Positions 36,503 to 46,278 are shown, counted from the first letter of the stretch. The stretch is DNA of 64,000 nt from Rhinopithecimicrobium faecis (GCA_017942165.1 JAGKSB010000005.1:1-64000); one strand, 5' to 3'. Notes: generated by a model not told the origin, from the letters alone. Program-made: numbers and translations.

Positions 36503-37586
36503 ATGAACCTCGCGCATCTAAGGAAATAGATCCCGGTGTTAACACCACCCCACGGTCACGGTGCTCATGAGCAATACTTGGCGTAGCATTACCGGTATCC
36601 GACAATTTAAAGCGAAATATCTTCCTAGCAAGCTGATCGGATACATACACGAAGCCTGCTCCTTCCCTATTGTCGATCTTCACATCAATTGGGTTACGAA
36701 GCCCAGTATCAGCTCCTGAAATAACACGTGTAGGGGTAATCGTCCCTGAGGCTTGACTTAAAAGGGCTTTCGCATTCTCGAAGATATATATTTTCCCATC
36801 ATCAGCACCAGACCAGTCGACCATCAATAAGACATCTAGTGATTCGGAGTAATCAAATCCGGAGATATTCTCCGCATTTGCCACCTTCAGTAGTGCTGTA
36901 GGAGCTAAATCAGTAATCACAGAATCTAACTTTTCAGTAATATCCTTGTAGAATGCTACGCCTTTATCATCCCCATTTGTAGATACGAGTAAGTCATTCC
37001 CCGCGAACTGTAAGCCCCAAGGTCTCAATTCACCAAGCGAAATACGCTGACGAGGCTTAGTGTAGCCACGGAAATTTAATGGTGAGTTGAACATATAGAC
37101 ACTTGTGGGCGTTTCACTATTGGTGACATAAAGGTTATTCTTACCAATACGGCTATCGTAATATAGGCCACGCACGCGGTTTAAGATGCCATTGGAGATA
37201 TTAGTTACATTTCCAGGAATCCCAAACTCCGAGATATTCATCACTTGAATAGTCGTATCATTAACCGCTCCAGCCCCATTAGAAGAACCTTGGAACAGAA
37301 TAGCCGATGCTGCAGCACGAAAATGCACAGCACCACCACCTTTAACTCCTGAATCGTAGACAAATGCATTTGTAAACGTCGCGGAGTCCGCAGGAGAGAA
37401 TATCACTAAGTTACGGTAAGGATCTAAGATCGTATTTGTTTGATAGTTTGTATAGGAAACATAGAGCCTGGAAAGGCCTGTTGCCTGCACAATAGGTTCG
37501 TCATCGTTACGTTTGCATGCTCCAAAGACACATAGCCCTATGAACAATACAAGGATGCTCTTTAATAGCGAGAAAGATTTCATCAT
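36483..37586 (-). CDS. Beta-propeller (NHL-like) lipoprotein of unknown function
   Basis: I start at the ATG at 37586 (MMKSFSLLK); an upstream TTG at 37595 is less likely. Lipobox FGAC followed by KRNDDEP, an outer-membrane-type lipoprotein. The remaining roughly 340 residues show repeated beta-blade-like segments (RVRGLYYDSRIGKNNLYVTN, GLQFAGNDLLVSTNGDDKG, GFDYSESLDVLLMVDW, PIDVKIDNREGAGFVYVSDQ), as in NHL/SMP-30-type propellers. No catalytic motif was recognised. Ends 20 bp inside the oppositely oriented SirB1-like gene. Confidence 0.7.
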   Translation of the reverse strand: MMKSFSLLKSILVLFIGLCVFGACKRNDDEPIVQATGLSRLYVSYTNYQTNTILDPYRNLVIFSPADSATFTNAFVYDSGVKGGGAVHFRAAASAILFQGSSNGAGAVNDTTIQVMNISEFGIPGNVTNISNGILNRVRGLYYDSRIGKNNLYVTNSETPTSVYMFNSPLNFRGYTKPRQRISLGELRPWGLQFAGNDLLVSTNGDDKGVAFYKDITEKLDSVITDLAPTALLKVANAENISGFDYSESLDVLLMVDWSGADDGKIYIFENAKALLSQASGTITPTRVISGADTGLRNPIDVKIDNREGAGFVYVSDQLARKIFRFKLSDTGNATPSIAHEHRDRGVVLTPGSISLDARGSFNRAVL

Positions 37587-37592
37587 GATAAT

Positions 37593-37600
37593 CAAAAATA
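37593..37600 (-). promoter_or_regulatory. -7 box just before the propeller lipoprotein
   Basis: Minus-strand TATTTTTG followed after 6 nt by the ATG at 37586. Fits the -7 consensus and would give a leaderless or nearly leaderless mRNA. No matching -33 box at 19 nt. Confidence 0.4.
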
Positions 37601-37719
37601 TAAAACAAAATTAACAAATTAAAATGGCTTAATGCAATGGCTAAGAGAAAGCTTAATGCGGAAACATTTGTATTTATTGTGCTTTTTGATTAAAATTGCG
37701 TTTAATAATATATGTGGAA

Positions 37720-38370
37720 ATGGAAAATACGGAATTTCAGCGCGAAACATTAGTTCTACCGAAAGAAGGTAAGAAGTTATTGTTACACTCCTGTTGCGCA
37801 CCATGCGCAGGAGAAGTGATGGAAGCGTTGGTATTTTCAAACATTGATTTTACCATTTATTTCTACAACCCGAATATCCATCCACGCAAGGAGTACGACC
37901 TGCGTAAAGAGGAAAATATTCGTTTTGCCGAAAAGCATAATATCCCCTTTATCGACGCCGACTACGATGTGGATGAGTGGTTTGCCAAAGCCAAAGGCAT
38001 GGAGCATGAGCCCGAGAAGGGAATCCGCTGTACGATGTGCTTTGATATGCGCTTTGAGAAGACGGCAGCCTATGCACAAGCCAATGGCTTTGATGTCATC
38101 AGCAGCTCACTAGGGATCTCACGTTGGAAGAATATGGAGCAAATTAATGACTGTGGTCTACGTGCAGCTTCGCGGTATGAAAACATGGACTACTGGACAT
38201 TAAATTGGCGTAAAAAAGGGGGTTCCTCCAGGATGTTAGAAATTTCTAAAAAAGAGAAATTCTATATGCAAGAGTACTGCGGATGCGCCTACTCCCTTAG
38301 GGATACGAATAAATGGCGACTTTCTGTAGGGAGAGAACGCATTGAGTTAGGAAAAAATTATTATGAATAG
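37720..38370 (+). CDS. queH: Epoxyqueuosine reductase QueH
   Basis: I choose ATG 37720 ([11 protein letters not shown]); an in-frame TTG at 37696 gives a poorer N-terminus. About 216 aa. Signature cysteines HSCCAPC near the N-terminus, CTMCFDMR in the middle and YCGC near the C-terminus match QueH, the Fe-S enzyme that performs the last step of queuosine synthesis (epoxyqueuosine to queuosine in tRNA) in bacteria lacking QueG. The Pro-Gln family motif [10 protein letters not shown] is present. Divergently transcribed from the lipoprotein gene; no other queuosine genes are in the window. Confidence 0.95.
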   Translation: MENTEFQRETLVLPKEGKKLLLHSCCAPCAGEVMEALVFSNIDFTIYFYNPNIHPRKEYDLRKEENIRFAEKHNIPFIDADYDVDEWFAKAKGMEHEPEKGIRCTMCFDMRFEKTAAYAQANGFDVISSSLGISRWKNMEQINDCGLRAASRYENMDYWTLNWRKKGGSSRMLEISKKEKFYMQEYCGCAYSLRDTNKWRLSVGRERIELGKNYYE

Positions 38371-38452
38371 CTAAAGAAGGCAGCATAAAGCCGTTAGGGA
38401 ATTTTTAGGAAATATAATTTCAAATAAATTTCAATCCTAATGTATTTATATA

Positions 38453-38460
38453 TACCTTTG
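38453..38460 (+). promoter_or_regulatory. Promoter of the DUF177-rpmF-fatty acid cluster
   Basis: TACCTTTG fits the -7 consensus; the -33 element 19 nt upstream reads only TTCA, so it is weak. It lies 19 nt before the GTG start of the DUF177 gene. Confidence 0.6.
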
Positions 38461-38479
38461 CAGGCTCAAATGCAAGATT

Positions 38480-39013
38480 GTGAAACAACTAAAACAGTAC
38501 AGAATACCCTTTTCGGGTTTGAATGCAGGAAAACACAAGTTTGAATTTGACATCGATAAAAAGTTCTTTGACTGTTTTGAGCATTCCATTGTAAAAGACG
38601 GAAAACTTAAGGCAAATGTAGCTTTACAGAAGCAAGAGAACCTGCTGATTGTAAACTTCGATATTCAAGGTGACATCAAACTCACTTGTGATGTCTGCTT
38701 AAGCGAATTTGATGCCCCGACAAGTATGAAGGAGCGAATCATCGTAAAGTTTACAGCAGATGACTGGCAAGAGGAAACGGATGAAGTAATTGTTCTTACA
38801 AAAAGCGATCATGAACTTGATATAGCGGATTTGTTGTATGAATACATTAACTTAGCGGTTCCATTTTTTGCTAAATGTAAAAAGCAAGGTAACAAACTTC
38901 AGTGTGACCCTGAAATGTTGGCAAGGTTAAGCACTGAGCCCGAAGCAGAAGAGCCTGAGGAAACAACAATAGACCCACGTTGGGAAGCATTAAGAAATAT
39001 TAAAAATAACTAA
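38480..39013 (+). CDS. DUF177 (YceD-like) protein upstream of rpmF
   Basis: 177 aa. GTG start chosen because the nearby ATG (38470) is out of frame. Contains the CxxC pair (CDVCLSEFD; CKKQGNKLQCDPEM) typical of YceD/DUF177. In plants and bacteria this family is linked to 23S rRNA maturation/accumulation. It is almost always next to rpmF, as here (14 bp), and belongs to the rpmF-plsX-fabH cluster linking ribosome and membrane lipid synthesis. Confidence 0.9.
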   Translation: MKQLKQYRIPFSGLNAGKHKFEFDIDKKFFDCFEHSIVKDGKLKANVALQKQENLLIVNFDIQGDIKLTCDVCLSEFDAPTSMKERIIVKFTADDWQEETDEVIVLTKSDHELDIADLLYEYINLAVPFFAKCKKQGNKLQCDPEMLARLSTEPEAEEPEETTIDPRWEALRNIKNN

Positions 39014-39027
39014 AACAGAAATACGAG

Positions 39028-39219
39028 ATGGCACATCCAAAGCGTAAAACTTCTAAATCAAGAAGAGACAAAAGAAGAACACATTATAAAGCTGAGAAAC
39101 CAAGCTTAACAATTTGTAAAGAAACAGGTGCGGTTCATTTACCTCACCGTGCTTACACTGTCGATGGCAACGTGTATTACAACGGTAAATTAATCATTGA
39201 AAATACAGCTGTTGTCTAA
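39028..39219 (+). CDS. rpmF: 50S ribosomal protein L32
   Basis: 63 aa. Begins MAHPKRKTSKSRRDKRRTHY, the L32 signature. The C-terminal half keeps ICKETGAVHLPHRA with a single Cys, so the zinc-ribbon form (four Cys) is absent. Followed by a strong terminator before plsX. Confidence 0.97.
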   Translation: MAHPKRKTSKSRRDKRRTHYKAEKPSLTICKETGAVHLPHRAYTVDGNVYYNGKLIIENTAVV

Positions 39220-39241
39220 CGTAGATCTTTCACATCATTAA

Positions 39242-39292
39242 ACATCCCAAGTAAGTATAATTTCAATTATACTTTAGTTTGGGATGTTTTTT
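39242..39292 (+). terminator. Terminator/cruciform between rpmF and plsX
   Basis: Outer stem ACATCCCAA / TTGGGATGT and inner stem AAGTATAAT / ATTATACTT, followed by TTTTTTG. The two nested stems make a long hairpin. It should reduce read-through from rpmF into plsX. No obvious separate plsX promoter was found. Confidence 0.85.
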
Positions 39293-39322
39293 GCGTATTA
39301 TTGAATTGAAAAATAATCACGA

Positions 39323-40261
39323 ATGAAGATTGGTTTAGATATTTTGGGGGGCGATTATGCACCCAAATCAACAATATTAGGTGCTATTGCAGCACAAAAA
39401 GAATTATCAGAAGACCAACGTATTGTGCTTTTTGGTAATGAACAAGAGACTAAACAATTAATTGCTGAAGCTGGTGGTGATCCGGCATTATTCGATTATG
39501 TGCATGCCCCAGATACCATTGGTATGGGTGAGCACCCAACGAAAGCCATTACGCAGAAGCCTAATTCGTCTATTACGAAAGGATTTGAAGCGTTAAAGAA
39601 TAAGGAAATTGACTCCTTTGCTTCAGCAGGAAATACAGGTGCTATGCTTGTAGGTTCCATGTTTAGTGTCAAAACAATCCCCGGTGTTATGCGACCTGCC
39701 ATTGCAGCCATCGTTCCGAAACTAAAATCCGGAACAGGACTACTTTTGGATGTGGGCGCTAATGCGGACTGTAAACCAGAAATGTTAAACCAATTTGCCA
39801 TCTTAGGAAGCCTTTTCTCAGAATATGTGTATGGCGTAAGTAATCCGAAAGTTGGTTTATTAAATATAGGTGAAGAGGAAGAAAAAGGCAATCTTTTGAC
39901 GACGTCAACCTACCCTATCCTAAAACAAAATACAAAAATTAATTTTGTTGGTAATGCTGAAGGCCGCGATCTATTTTCAGATTGTGCTGATGTTTACGTC
40001 TGTGATGGATATACAGGAAATGTCGTGTTAAAGTTGGCTGAAACATTTTATGCTGTTACATTGAAAAAGGGATTTAAAGACGATTTTTTTGATAGATTCA
40101 ACTATGAGCGCTATGGTGGTAGTCCAATATTAGGGGTGAATGCTCCGGTATTAATTGGCCATGGAATCTCTACGCCTGAAGCTATTAAAAATATGGTATT
40201 ACTTTCAAAGGATATGGTTGAGTCAGGTATTATTGACAAGATCAAATCTGCTTTCAACTAA
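39323..40261 (+). CDS. plsX: Phosphate acyltransferase PlsX
   Basis: 312 aa, full-length. Begins MKIGLDILGGDYAPK, the PlsX N-terminus, and contains SAGNTGAMLVG and the C-terminal GHGISTPEAIKNM. Converts acyl-ACP to acyl-phosphate for phospholipid synthesis at the inner membrane. 5 bp before fabH, so probably co-translated. Confidence 0.97.
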   Translation: MKIGLDILGGDYAPKSTILGAIAAQKELSEDQRIVLFGNEQETKQLIAEAGGDPALFDYVHAPDTIGMGEHPTKAITQKPNSSITKGFEALKNKEIDSFASAGNTGAMLVGSMFSVKTIPGVMRPAIAAIVPKLKSGTGLLLDVGANADCKPEMLNQFAILGSLFSEYVYGVSNPKVGLLNIGEEEEKGNLLTTSTYPILKQNTKINFVGNAEGRDLFSDCADVYVCDGYTGNVVLKLAETFYAVTLKKGFKDDFFDRFNYERYGGSPILGVNAPVLIGHGISTPEAIKNMVLLSKDMVESGIIDKIKSAFN

Positions 40262-40266
40262 ATATT

Positions 40267-41256
40267 ATGTCAAAGATTCACGCCGCAATTACGGCAGTAC
40301 ATGGTTATGTGCCTGATTATATCTTAACAAACCAAGAGTTAGAAACTATGGTGGATACCAACGACGAGTGGATTGTCGCACGTACGGGTATCAAAGAAAG
40401 AAGAATATTAAAGGGTGAAGGTACAGCGACTTCTGATCTTGCCGTGCCTGCAGTCACAAAACTCTTAGAAAAACGTGGTATTTCAGCTACAGAAATAGAT
40501 TTAATTATTTTCTGTACCAGTACACCAGATATGCTTTTTCCTGCTACCGCGAATATCCTTGCGGATAAGATTGGTGCCGTAAATTGCTATGGATACGACC
40601 TGCAAGCAGCATGCTCAGGCTTTCTTTTTGGGTTGACAACAGGCGCACAATTTATTGAATCTGGCAAACACCAAAAAGTGTTAGTTGTTGGTGCCGATAA
40701 AATGTCTTCTGTCGTAAACTATAAGGACCGTAATACCTGCATTCTTTTCGGAGATGGCTGTGGTGCAGTCTTATTAGAACCTAATACGGAAGGCTATGGA
40801 TTACAGGATTCTTTATTGAAATCTGATGGTTCAGGTGGTCCTTATTTAAATATTAAAGGAGGGGGTTCCTTAAACCCAGCTTCCTATGCTACAGTAGATG
40901 CCGGTTTACATTACGCTTACCAAGAGGGACGCACAGTCTTTAAGTTTGCGGTAACAAATATGGCTAATGTAGCTGCTGAAGTAATGGAGCGCAACAACTT
41001 GACGGCAGAAAATGTCGATTGGTTAGTGCCTCACCAAGCAAATAAGCGCATTATCGATGCCACAGCAGAACGTGCTGGTGTACCGGAAGAAAAGGTCATG
41101 ATTAATATTCAAAAATATGGTAACACGACCTCCGGAACGATTCCTTTATGTTTATGGGAATGGGAAGATAAGTTGAAAAAAGGTGATAACCTGATTTTAG
41201 CAGCTTTCGGTGGTGGCTTCACTTGGGGCTCCGTATATTTGAAATGGGCGTACTAG
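40267..41256 (+). CDS. fabH: 3-oxoacyl-ACP synthase III (FabH)
   Basis: 329 aa. Catalytic triad visible: Cys116 (QAACSGFLFG), His256 (VPHQANKRI) and Asn286 (YGNTTSGT). Starts fatty-acid chains by condensing acetyl- or branched acyl-CoA with malonyl-ACP. The stop codon TAG (41254-41256) is part of a small hairpin followed by T5, which may act as a weak terminator before accB. Confidence 0.98.
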   Translation: MSKIHAAITAVHGYVPDYILTNQELETMVDTNDEWIVARTGIKERRILKGEGTATSDLAVPAVTKLLEKRGISATEIDLIIFCTSTPDMLFPATANILADKIGAVNCYGYDLQAACSGFLFGLTTGAQFIESGKHQKVLVVGADKMSSVVNYKDRNTCILFGDGCGAVLLEPNTEGYGLQDSLLKSDGSGGPYLNIKGGGSLNPASYATVDAGLHYAYQEGRTVFKFAVTNMANVAAEVMERNNLTAENVDWLVPHQANKRIIDATAERAGVPEEKVMINIQKYGNTTSGTIPLCLWEWEDKLKKGDNLILAAFGGGFTWGSVYLKWAY

Positions 41257-41264
41257 TTATCAAC

Positions 41265-41280
41265 TATTTTTGTACTTTTG
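41265..41280 (+). promoter_or_regulatory. Candidate promoter before accB
   Basis: Two -7-like boxes stand back to back: TATTTTTG (41265-41272) and TACTTTTG (41273-41280). Neither has a good -33 box. The first overlaps the T-tract after the fabH stop hairpin (TAGTT/AACTA, 41254-41266). Confidence 0.45.
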
Positions 41281-41328
41281 ACGTCGATTTTTATTTTTAA
41301 ATTTTTTAAACATTAAAACCTAGAAAAC

Positions 41329-41802
41329 ATGGGTATGGATATTAAACAAATTCAAGACTTGATCAAATTCGTTTCGAAATCAGGCGTGAATGAAGTAGCT
41401 ATTGAAGAAAAAGATTTTAAAATTACCATAAAAACTAACCAAGAGCCTACGTTTGTAGCTGCGGCACCTGTTCAAGTAGCGGCAACGCCTGCTGGAGCTC
41501 CTGTAGCAGCAACGACGCCTGCAGCAGTAGCAGCAGCGCCTGTAGCAGATGAATCAGCAAACTTTATTACGATTAAATCTCCTATGATCGGTACATTCTA
41601 CCGTGCAGCAGGTCCTGGAAAACCAGATTTCGTTAAAGAAGGTGATTCTATCAACAATGGGAAAGTATTATGTATCGTTGAAGCGATGAAATTATTTAAC
41701 GAAATTGAATCAGAAGTTACTGGTAAAATCGTTAAAATCTTGGTTGCAGATGCTCAACCAGTGGAATACGACCAACCCCTATTCTTGGTTGACCCAAGAT
41801 AA
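41329..41802 (+). CDS. accB: Biotin carboxyl carrier protein of acetyl-CoA carboxylase
   Basis: 157 aa. N-terminal helical segment, Ala/Pro-rich linker (about 45-75) and C-terminal biotinyl domain with IVEAMKLFNEIES; Lys121 is the biotin attachment site. ATG at 41329 or the ATG two codons later could be the start. Carries carboxybiotin between AccC and the carboxyltransferase. Confidence 0.97.
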   Translation: MGMDIKQIQDLIKFVSKSGVNEVAIEEKDFKITIKTNQEPTFVAAAPVQVAATPAGAPVAATTPAAVAAAPVADESANFITIKSPMIGTFYRAAGPGKPDFVKEGDSINNGKVLCIVEAMKLFNEIESEVTGKIVKILVADAQPVEYDQPLFLVDPR

Positions 41803-41877
41803 TGGCCCGTTATTTTTAAAAAATAACTACCTATTAACGGACGCTTGTCGTCCTACTGGAAACATCATTACGAAACC

Positions 41878-43230
41878 ATGTTTAAAAAAATATTAATTGC
41901 CAATAGAGGAGAAATTGCCTTACGCATTATCCGTACTTGTCGGGAGATGGGCATCAAATCTGTTGCTGTATATTCAACAGCAGATAGAGACAGCTTACAT
42001 GTTCGCTTTGCGGATGAAGCCGTTTGTATTGGTCCTCCTCCAAGTAAAGATTCTTACTTAAACATTCCTAATATCATTGCGGCAGCTGAATTAACAAATG
42101 CAGATGCCATTCACCCGGGTTACGGATTCTTATCTGAAAATGCACGTTTTTCAGCTATTTGTGCTGAATATGGTATCAAATTTATTGGTGCTACAGCAGA
42201 TCAAATTGAGAAAATGGGTGATAAAGCTTCAGCAAAAGAAACCATGCAGCAAGCTGGTGTACCTACGGTACCTGGTTCGAAAGGTTTATTAAGCTCTGTG
42301 AAGGAAGGTATCGAACTGTCCAACGCCATGGGCTACCCCGTAATTATCAAAGCTACTGCCGGTGGTGGTGGCCGCGGAATGCGTATTATCTGGAAAGCGG
42401 AAGATTTTGAAGCTGCTTGGGATTCTGCACGTCAGGAGTCTGCTGCAGCCTTCGGAAATGATGGTATTTACCTAGAGAAATACGTGGAAGAACCTCGCCA
42501 CATTGAAATTCAAGTGGTAGGTGACCAATTCGGTACTGTATGTCACCTTTCGGAAAGAGACTGCTCGATTCAACGTCGTCACCAGAAATTAGTAGAAGAA
42601 GCCCCTTCGCCGTTTATTACCCCAGAGCTACGTCAGCAAATGGGTGAAGCTGCGATCAAAGGTGCCAAAGCGGTAAACTATGAAGGCGCTGGAACAATTG
42701 AATTCCTCGTAGATAAAAACCGTAATTTCTACTTTATGGAGATGAACACACGTATTCAAGTGGAACATCCTGTAACGGAAGAAGTAATCAATTTTGACTT
42801 AATCAAAGAGCAAATTAAAGTTGCTGCAGGAATTCCTATTTCTGGTAAAAATTACGAACCTACTATGCACGCCATAGAATGTCGTATCAATGCCGAGGAT
42901 CCTTTCCACAACTTTAGACCCTCACCAGGGAAAATCACGAATTTCCACTCTCCAGGAGGCCATGGGGTACGTGTCGATACGCATGTATATACCGGCTATA
43001 CCATCCCTCCAAACTACGATTCTATGATTGCAAAACTTATCTGTGTGGCACAAACACGCGAGGAAGCAATCTGTACCATGGAACGTGCTTTGAGCGAGTT
43101 TGTGATCGAAGGTATTAAGACAACCATCCCATTACATTTACGCTTAATGAAAGATCCGAACTTCCGAGCAGGAAATTTCACGACTAAATTTATGGAGTCT
43201 TTCGACTTAACGGAAGATGCTGGTGAATAA
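41878..43230 (+). CDS. accC: Biotin carboxylase subunit of acetyl-CoA carboxylase
   Basis: ATG 41878 starts [17 protein letters not shown], the typical AccC N-terminus; an in-frame TTG at 41845 is not credible. About 450 aa. ATP-grasp features [27 protein letters not shown] and ERDCSIQRR are all intact. Carboxylates the biotin on AccB (76 bp upstream). Ends before a terminator that also carries a -7 box for tatC. Confidence 0.98.
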   Translation: MFKKILIANRGEIALRIIRTCREMGIKSVAVYSTADRDSLHVRFADEAVCIGPPPSKDSYLNIPNIIAAAELTNADAIHPGYGFLSENARFSAICAEYGIKFIGATADQIEKMGDKASAKETMQQAGVPTVPGSKGLLSSVKEGIELSNAMGYPVIIKATAGGGGRGMRIIWKAEDFEAAWDSARQESAAAFGNDGIYLEKYVEEPRHIEIQVVGDQFGTVCHLSERDCSIQRRHQKLVEEAPSPFITPELRQQMGEAAIKGAKAVNYEGAGTIEFLVDKNRNFYFMEMNTRIQVEHPVTEEVINFDLIKEQIKVAAGIPISGKNYEPTMHAIECRINAEDPFHNFRPSPGKITNFHSPGGHGVRVDTHVYTGYTIPPNYDSMIAKLICVAQTREEAICTMERALSEFVIEGIKTTIPLHLRLMKDPNFRAGNFTTKFMESFDLTEDAGE

Positions 43231-43253
43231 TATTCTCTTTACATAACTAAAAC

Positions 43254-43286
43254 ATACCATTCTTTTCATAAAGAATGGTATTTTTG
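43254..43286 (+). terminator. Terminator after accC, overlapping the tatC -7 box
   Basis: A 12-bp stem ATACCATTCTTT / AAAGAATGGTAT with a 4-nt loop and T-tract. The end of the stem and T-tract read TATTTTTG (43279-43286), a perfect TAnnTTTG box 16 nt before the tatC ATG. Confidence 0.85.
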
Positions 43287-43302
43287 TTTACAAACATTTT
43301 TT

Positions 43303-44178
43303 ATGAGTAATACAGATCGCAGAAGCCTATTTAATACCCTAGCAAACAAAGGAAAAAACCTAGAAGCTGAAATGTCCTTCTTTGACCATTTAGAGGTTTT
43401 AAGATGGCATTTTGTACGTTCCGCAGTAGCGATTCTTGTATTCGCTATGATCGCGTTCTCCTCCTACGACTTTGTCTTTAATGACATTATTATGGGCCCT
43501 AAAAATTTAGACTTTTGGACCTATAGAATGATGTGTAAAGCTGGTGAAGCTCTTAACCTCGATGGATTCTGTGTAGAAAAAATACCTTTCAATATTATTA
43601 ATACTGAATTGGCGGGACAGTTTATGTTGCAGATCAACTCCTGCTTATTAATGGCTGTATGTATGGGCTTCCCATACCTCCTATTTGAAATTTGGTTATT
43701 TATAAAACCCGCCCTCACAGATATTGAACGTAAATCAGCACGTGGATTTGTATTCTATGCGACCTTATTATTTATTTTAGGCGTCCTATTTGGTTATTAT
43801 ATTGTCGTTCCCCTTTCTGTGAACTTCCTAGCGAATGTCTCCCTATCGGACGAAATTACCAACCAAATTACCATTGACTCGTATCTTTCCACCATCGCCA
43901 CTTTATCCATGGGCTGTGGGCTGGTATTTTTATTACCTATTTTGATCTTTATCTTATCGAAATTAGGGATTATGACGCCAGAATTTATGCGCGCTTCAAG
44001 ACGCTATGCAGTCGTAATTATCCTACTTATAGCAGCTATTATTACCCCGACAGCGGATATTATTACGATGATCACGGTAGCCTCTCCGATGTTTATCTTA
44101 TATGAAATCTCCATTATGGTTTCAGCAAAAGTTAAAAGACAGAAAATGGCGCTAGAGAAAGAATTTTATAACAAATAA
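43303..44178 (+). CDS. tatC: Sec-independent protein translocase TatC
   Basis: 291 aa. N-terminal conserved SFFDHLEVLRWHFVRS (TatC helix binding the twin-arginine signal), then six predicted transmembrane segments, with the conserved FxxPxLTDIERK-like loop (FIKPALTDIERKSARG). Forms the receptor of the Tat system. No tatA/tatB in the window. Followed 11 bp later by rpiB; a Tat-signal protein lies at 51400. Confidence 0.97.
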   Translation: MSNTDRRSLFNTLANKGKNLEAEMSFFDHLEVLRWHFVRSAVAILVFAMIAFSSYDFVFNDIIMGPKNLDFWTYRMMCKAGEALNLDGFCVEKIPFNIINTELAGQFMLQINSCLLMAVCMGFPYLLFEIWLFIKPALTDIERKSARGFVFYATLLFILGVLFGYYIVVPLSVNFLANVSLSDEITNQITIDSYLSTIATLSMGCGLVFLLPILIFILSKLGIMTPEFMRASRRYAVVIILLIAAIITPTADIITMITVASPMFILYEISIMVSAKVKRQKMALEKEFYNK

Positions 44179-44189
44179 TATATATTACT

Positions 44190-44636
44190 ATGAGTTCGGC
44201 AAAAACGATTGCTATTGGATCTGATCACGCAGGCTATGAGTATAAGACTGCTATTGTTAATCTATTAGAAGAATTAGGCTATGCAGTGAAAGACGTAGGA
44301 CCTTTTAATGCAGATTCTGTAGATTACCCAGACTATGCGCACCCAGTAGCTACTGCAGTGGAAGAAAAAGAAGCTTCCTTAGGAATTTTGATTTGTGGTT
44401 CTGCAAATGGTGTAGCCATTACGGCCAACAAACACCAACAAATTCGTGCTGCTATTGCATGGTTACCTGAAATTGCAGCGCTAGCTAGACAGCATAACGA
44501 TGCTAATATATTAGGTATCCCTGCACGCTTTATCTCCCTTGAGGAAGCTAAGGAAATCGTAAGAATATATTTATCTACAGATTTTGAAGGTGGTCGTCAC
44601 GCAAACCGTGTGAACAAGATCGCTTGCAGCTGTTAA
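44190..44636 (+). CDS. rpiB: Ribose-5-phosphate isomerase B
   Basis: 148 aa, RpiB/LacAB family. Contains GSDHAGYEYK, the active-site loop LICGSANGVAITANKH with its Cys, and RHNDAN-like ARQHNDANIL. Interconverts ribose-5-phosphate and ribulose-5-phosphate in the pentose phosphate pathway. Confidence 0.95.
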   Translation: MSSAKTIAIGSDHAGYEYKTAIVNLLEELGYAVKDVGPFNADSVDYPDYAHPVATAVEEKEASLGILICGSANGVAITANKHQQIRAAIAWLPEIAALARQHNDANILGIPARFISLEEAKEIVRIYLSTDFEGGRHANRVNKIACSC

Positions 44637-44650
44637 TTTATTTTACACAC

Positions 44651-44690
44651 AAAGCCTATATGCCATAACCAAGGTATATAGGCTTTTTTT
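44651..44690 (+). terminator. Terminator after tatC-rpiB
   Basis: AAAGCCTATAT / ATATAGGCTTT stem with inner partial pairing and seven Ts (44683-44690). Confidence 0.8.
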
Positions 44691-44700
44691 CACCTCTACT

Positions 44701-46278
44701 ATGAAAAGAATCTTATCTATTTTATTTCTACTGCCAGGATTAATCTCCTGCGCACTAGGGCAAGATCCGAAAAGAACGGCATATGCTGACCTCATCACTA
44801 AGGAAACCTCTTTCCAACATCTTTCGAAATTAGCATCCACGGAATTTCAAGGTCGTGGGACGGGACAAATTGGTGGAAAAATGGCGGCAGACTACATCGC
44901 TGAGCATTTTAAATCTTACGGCTTGAAAGCTCCTGTAGCTGGTTCCTTCTTCCAGCCCCTAGCCCTAGAAAAAACTAGTTTTCAAGTTTCAAAATTTGAG
45001 CTTGCAGGCAAAACATTTTCCAATGGTAAGGATTTCTATATCCAAGGTGCAGGCAAAGGAGCTGTCAATGCCTCGGAAATAATCTTTATAGGGTACGGCA
45101 TCAGCGATGCTAAGTTCAATGAGCTTGAGCAACAAGATATCACTGGAAAGGTTGTCCTTGTCCTCAATGAAGGGGAGCCTCAGTCTGCTGATGGCAACTA
45201 CATCTTAACGGGCACCAAGGAAGCTTCTAACTACGTAAAAAATAGAAATTATCGCCTCCAACAGCTGATGGCTAAAAAGCCGGCGTTAATTCTTGCAGCA
45301 AGCACACAAGTGCCCCTTTTGTTAACGCGTATGAGTGATCGCATTACCGCGGGACGCTACGGACTTGCAAGCAAGGGAGCAACGCCTGCTGTAGCGAATG
45401 TAACGACCCCTGTAGCGAATATCTCTCCTGCAATGGCCGACTTAATCTTAGCGAAAGGCAAGACTTCTATTCAAAAGTTTACTGCCGCAGTTACGAAAAC
45501 AGGAAAACCGCAATCGGGAACAATAAAAACAAAACTGTCTACTGAATTTGGGGAAGTGAAGGAAGCACTCCATGATCCAAATGTATTGGGGCTCTTGGAA
45601 GGAACAGATCTAAAGGATGAGGTCGTTGTTATTTCTGGACACTACGACCATGATGGTATCAACTCCAAAGGGGAAATCTTTTTTGGAGCGGATGATAATG
45701 GCTCTGGAACTACCGCAGTATTAGAATTAGCACGCTCCTTCGCGGAAGCTAAAAAAGCTGGGAAAGGTCCCCGCAGATCGATTCTCTTTATCGCATTTGC
45801 AGCGGAGGAAAAAGGCCTCCTAGGTTCTCAGTATTATGCTGAAAATCCTATTTTCCCATTGGCCAATACCGTAACCTGTCTGAATGTAGATATGATAGGT
45901 CGTATTGACAATAAGCATTTGACAGGTAACCACAATTATATACACGTTATAGGATCTGATAAATTGAGCTCTGAACTCTATGAGATCAACCGTCAAGCAA
46001 ATGCTGATTATACACATATGGAGTTAGATTATATGTATGATGATCCGAAAGATAACATGCGTATCTACTACCGTTCTGATCAGTACAACTTTGCTAAACA
46101 TGGTATTCCTGTAACCTTCTATTTCTCCGGCCTACACCCGCACTACCATACGACCGAAGATACGGTTGATAAAATCAACTTTGAGATGATGGTTAAACGT
46201 GAAAAATTAGTGTTTCATGTCGCTTGGGAAGTAGCCAATAGAGATAAAAAACTCGTTGTTGACTCCAACAAACAATAA
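44701..46278 (+). CDS. M28-family zinc aminopeptidase-like secreted protein
   Basis: 525 aa. Signal sequence with lipobox-like LISC or a conventional ALGQ cleavage site; secreted either way. Domain order: PA-like insert (about 90-260) within the M28 fold. Metal ligands are visible: GHYDHDG, GADDNGSGT, AAEEKGLLGS, NVDMIGR and the final His in HYHTTEDT. M28 enzymes are usually aminopeptidases; the exact substrate is unknown. Ends at a strong terminator before the origin-like gap. Confidence 0.9.
   Translation: MKRILSILFLLPGLISCALGQDPKRTAYADLITKETSFQHLSKLASTEFQGRGTGQIGGKMAADYIAEHFKSYGLKAPVAGSFFQPLALEKTSFQVSKFELAGKTFSNGKDFYIQGAGKGAVNASEIIFIGYGISDAKFNELEQQDITGKVVLVLNEGEPQSADGNYILTGTKEASNYVKNRNYRLQQLMAKKPALILAASTQVPLLLTRMSDRITAGRYGLASKGATPAVANVTTPVANISPAMADLILAKGKTSIQKFTAAVTKTGKPQSGTIKTKLSTEFGEVKEALHDPNVLGLLEGTDLKDEVVVISGHYDHDGINSKGEIFFGADDNGSGTTAVLELARSFAEAKKAGKGPRRSILFIAFAAEEKGLLGSQYYAENPIFPLANTVTCLNVDMIGRIDNKHLTGNHNYIHVIGSDKLSSELYEINRQANADYTHMELDYMYDDPKDNMRIYYRSDQYNFAKHGIPVTFYFSGLHPHYHTTEDTVDKINFEMMVKREKLVFHVAWEVANRDKKLVVDSNKQ

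Noticed and set aside
41845..41877. Upstream TTG start for accC (11 extra residues)
   Set aside because: The ATG at 41878 gives the conserved N-terminus [14 protein letters not shown]; the upstream residues match nothing in the family.
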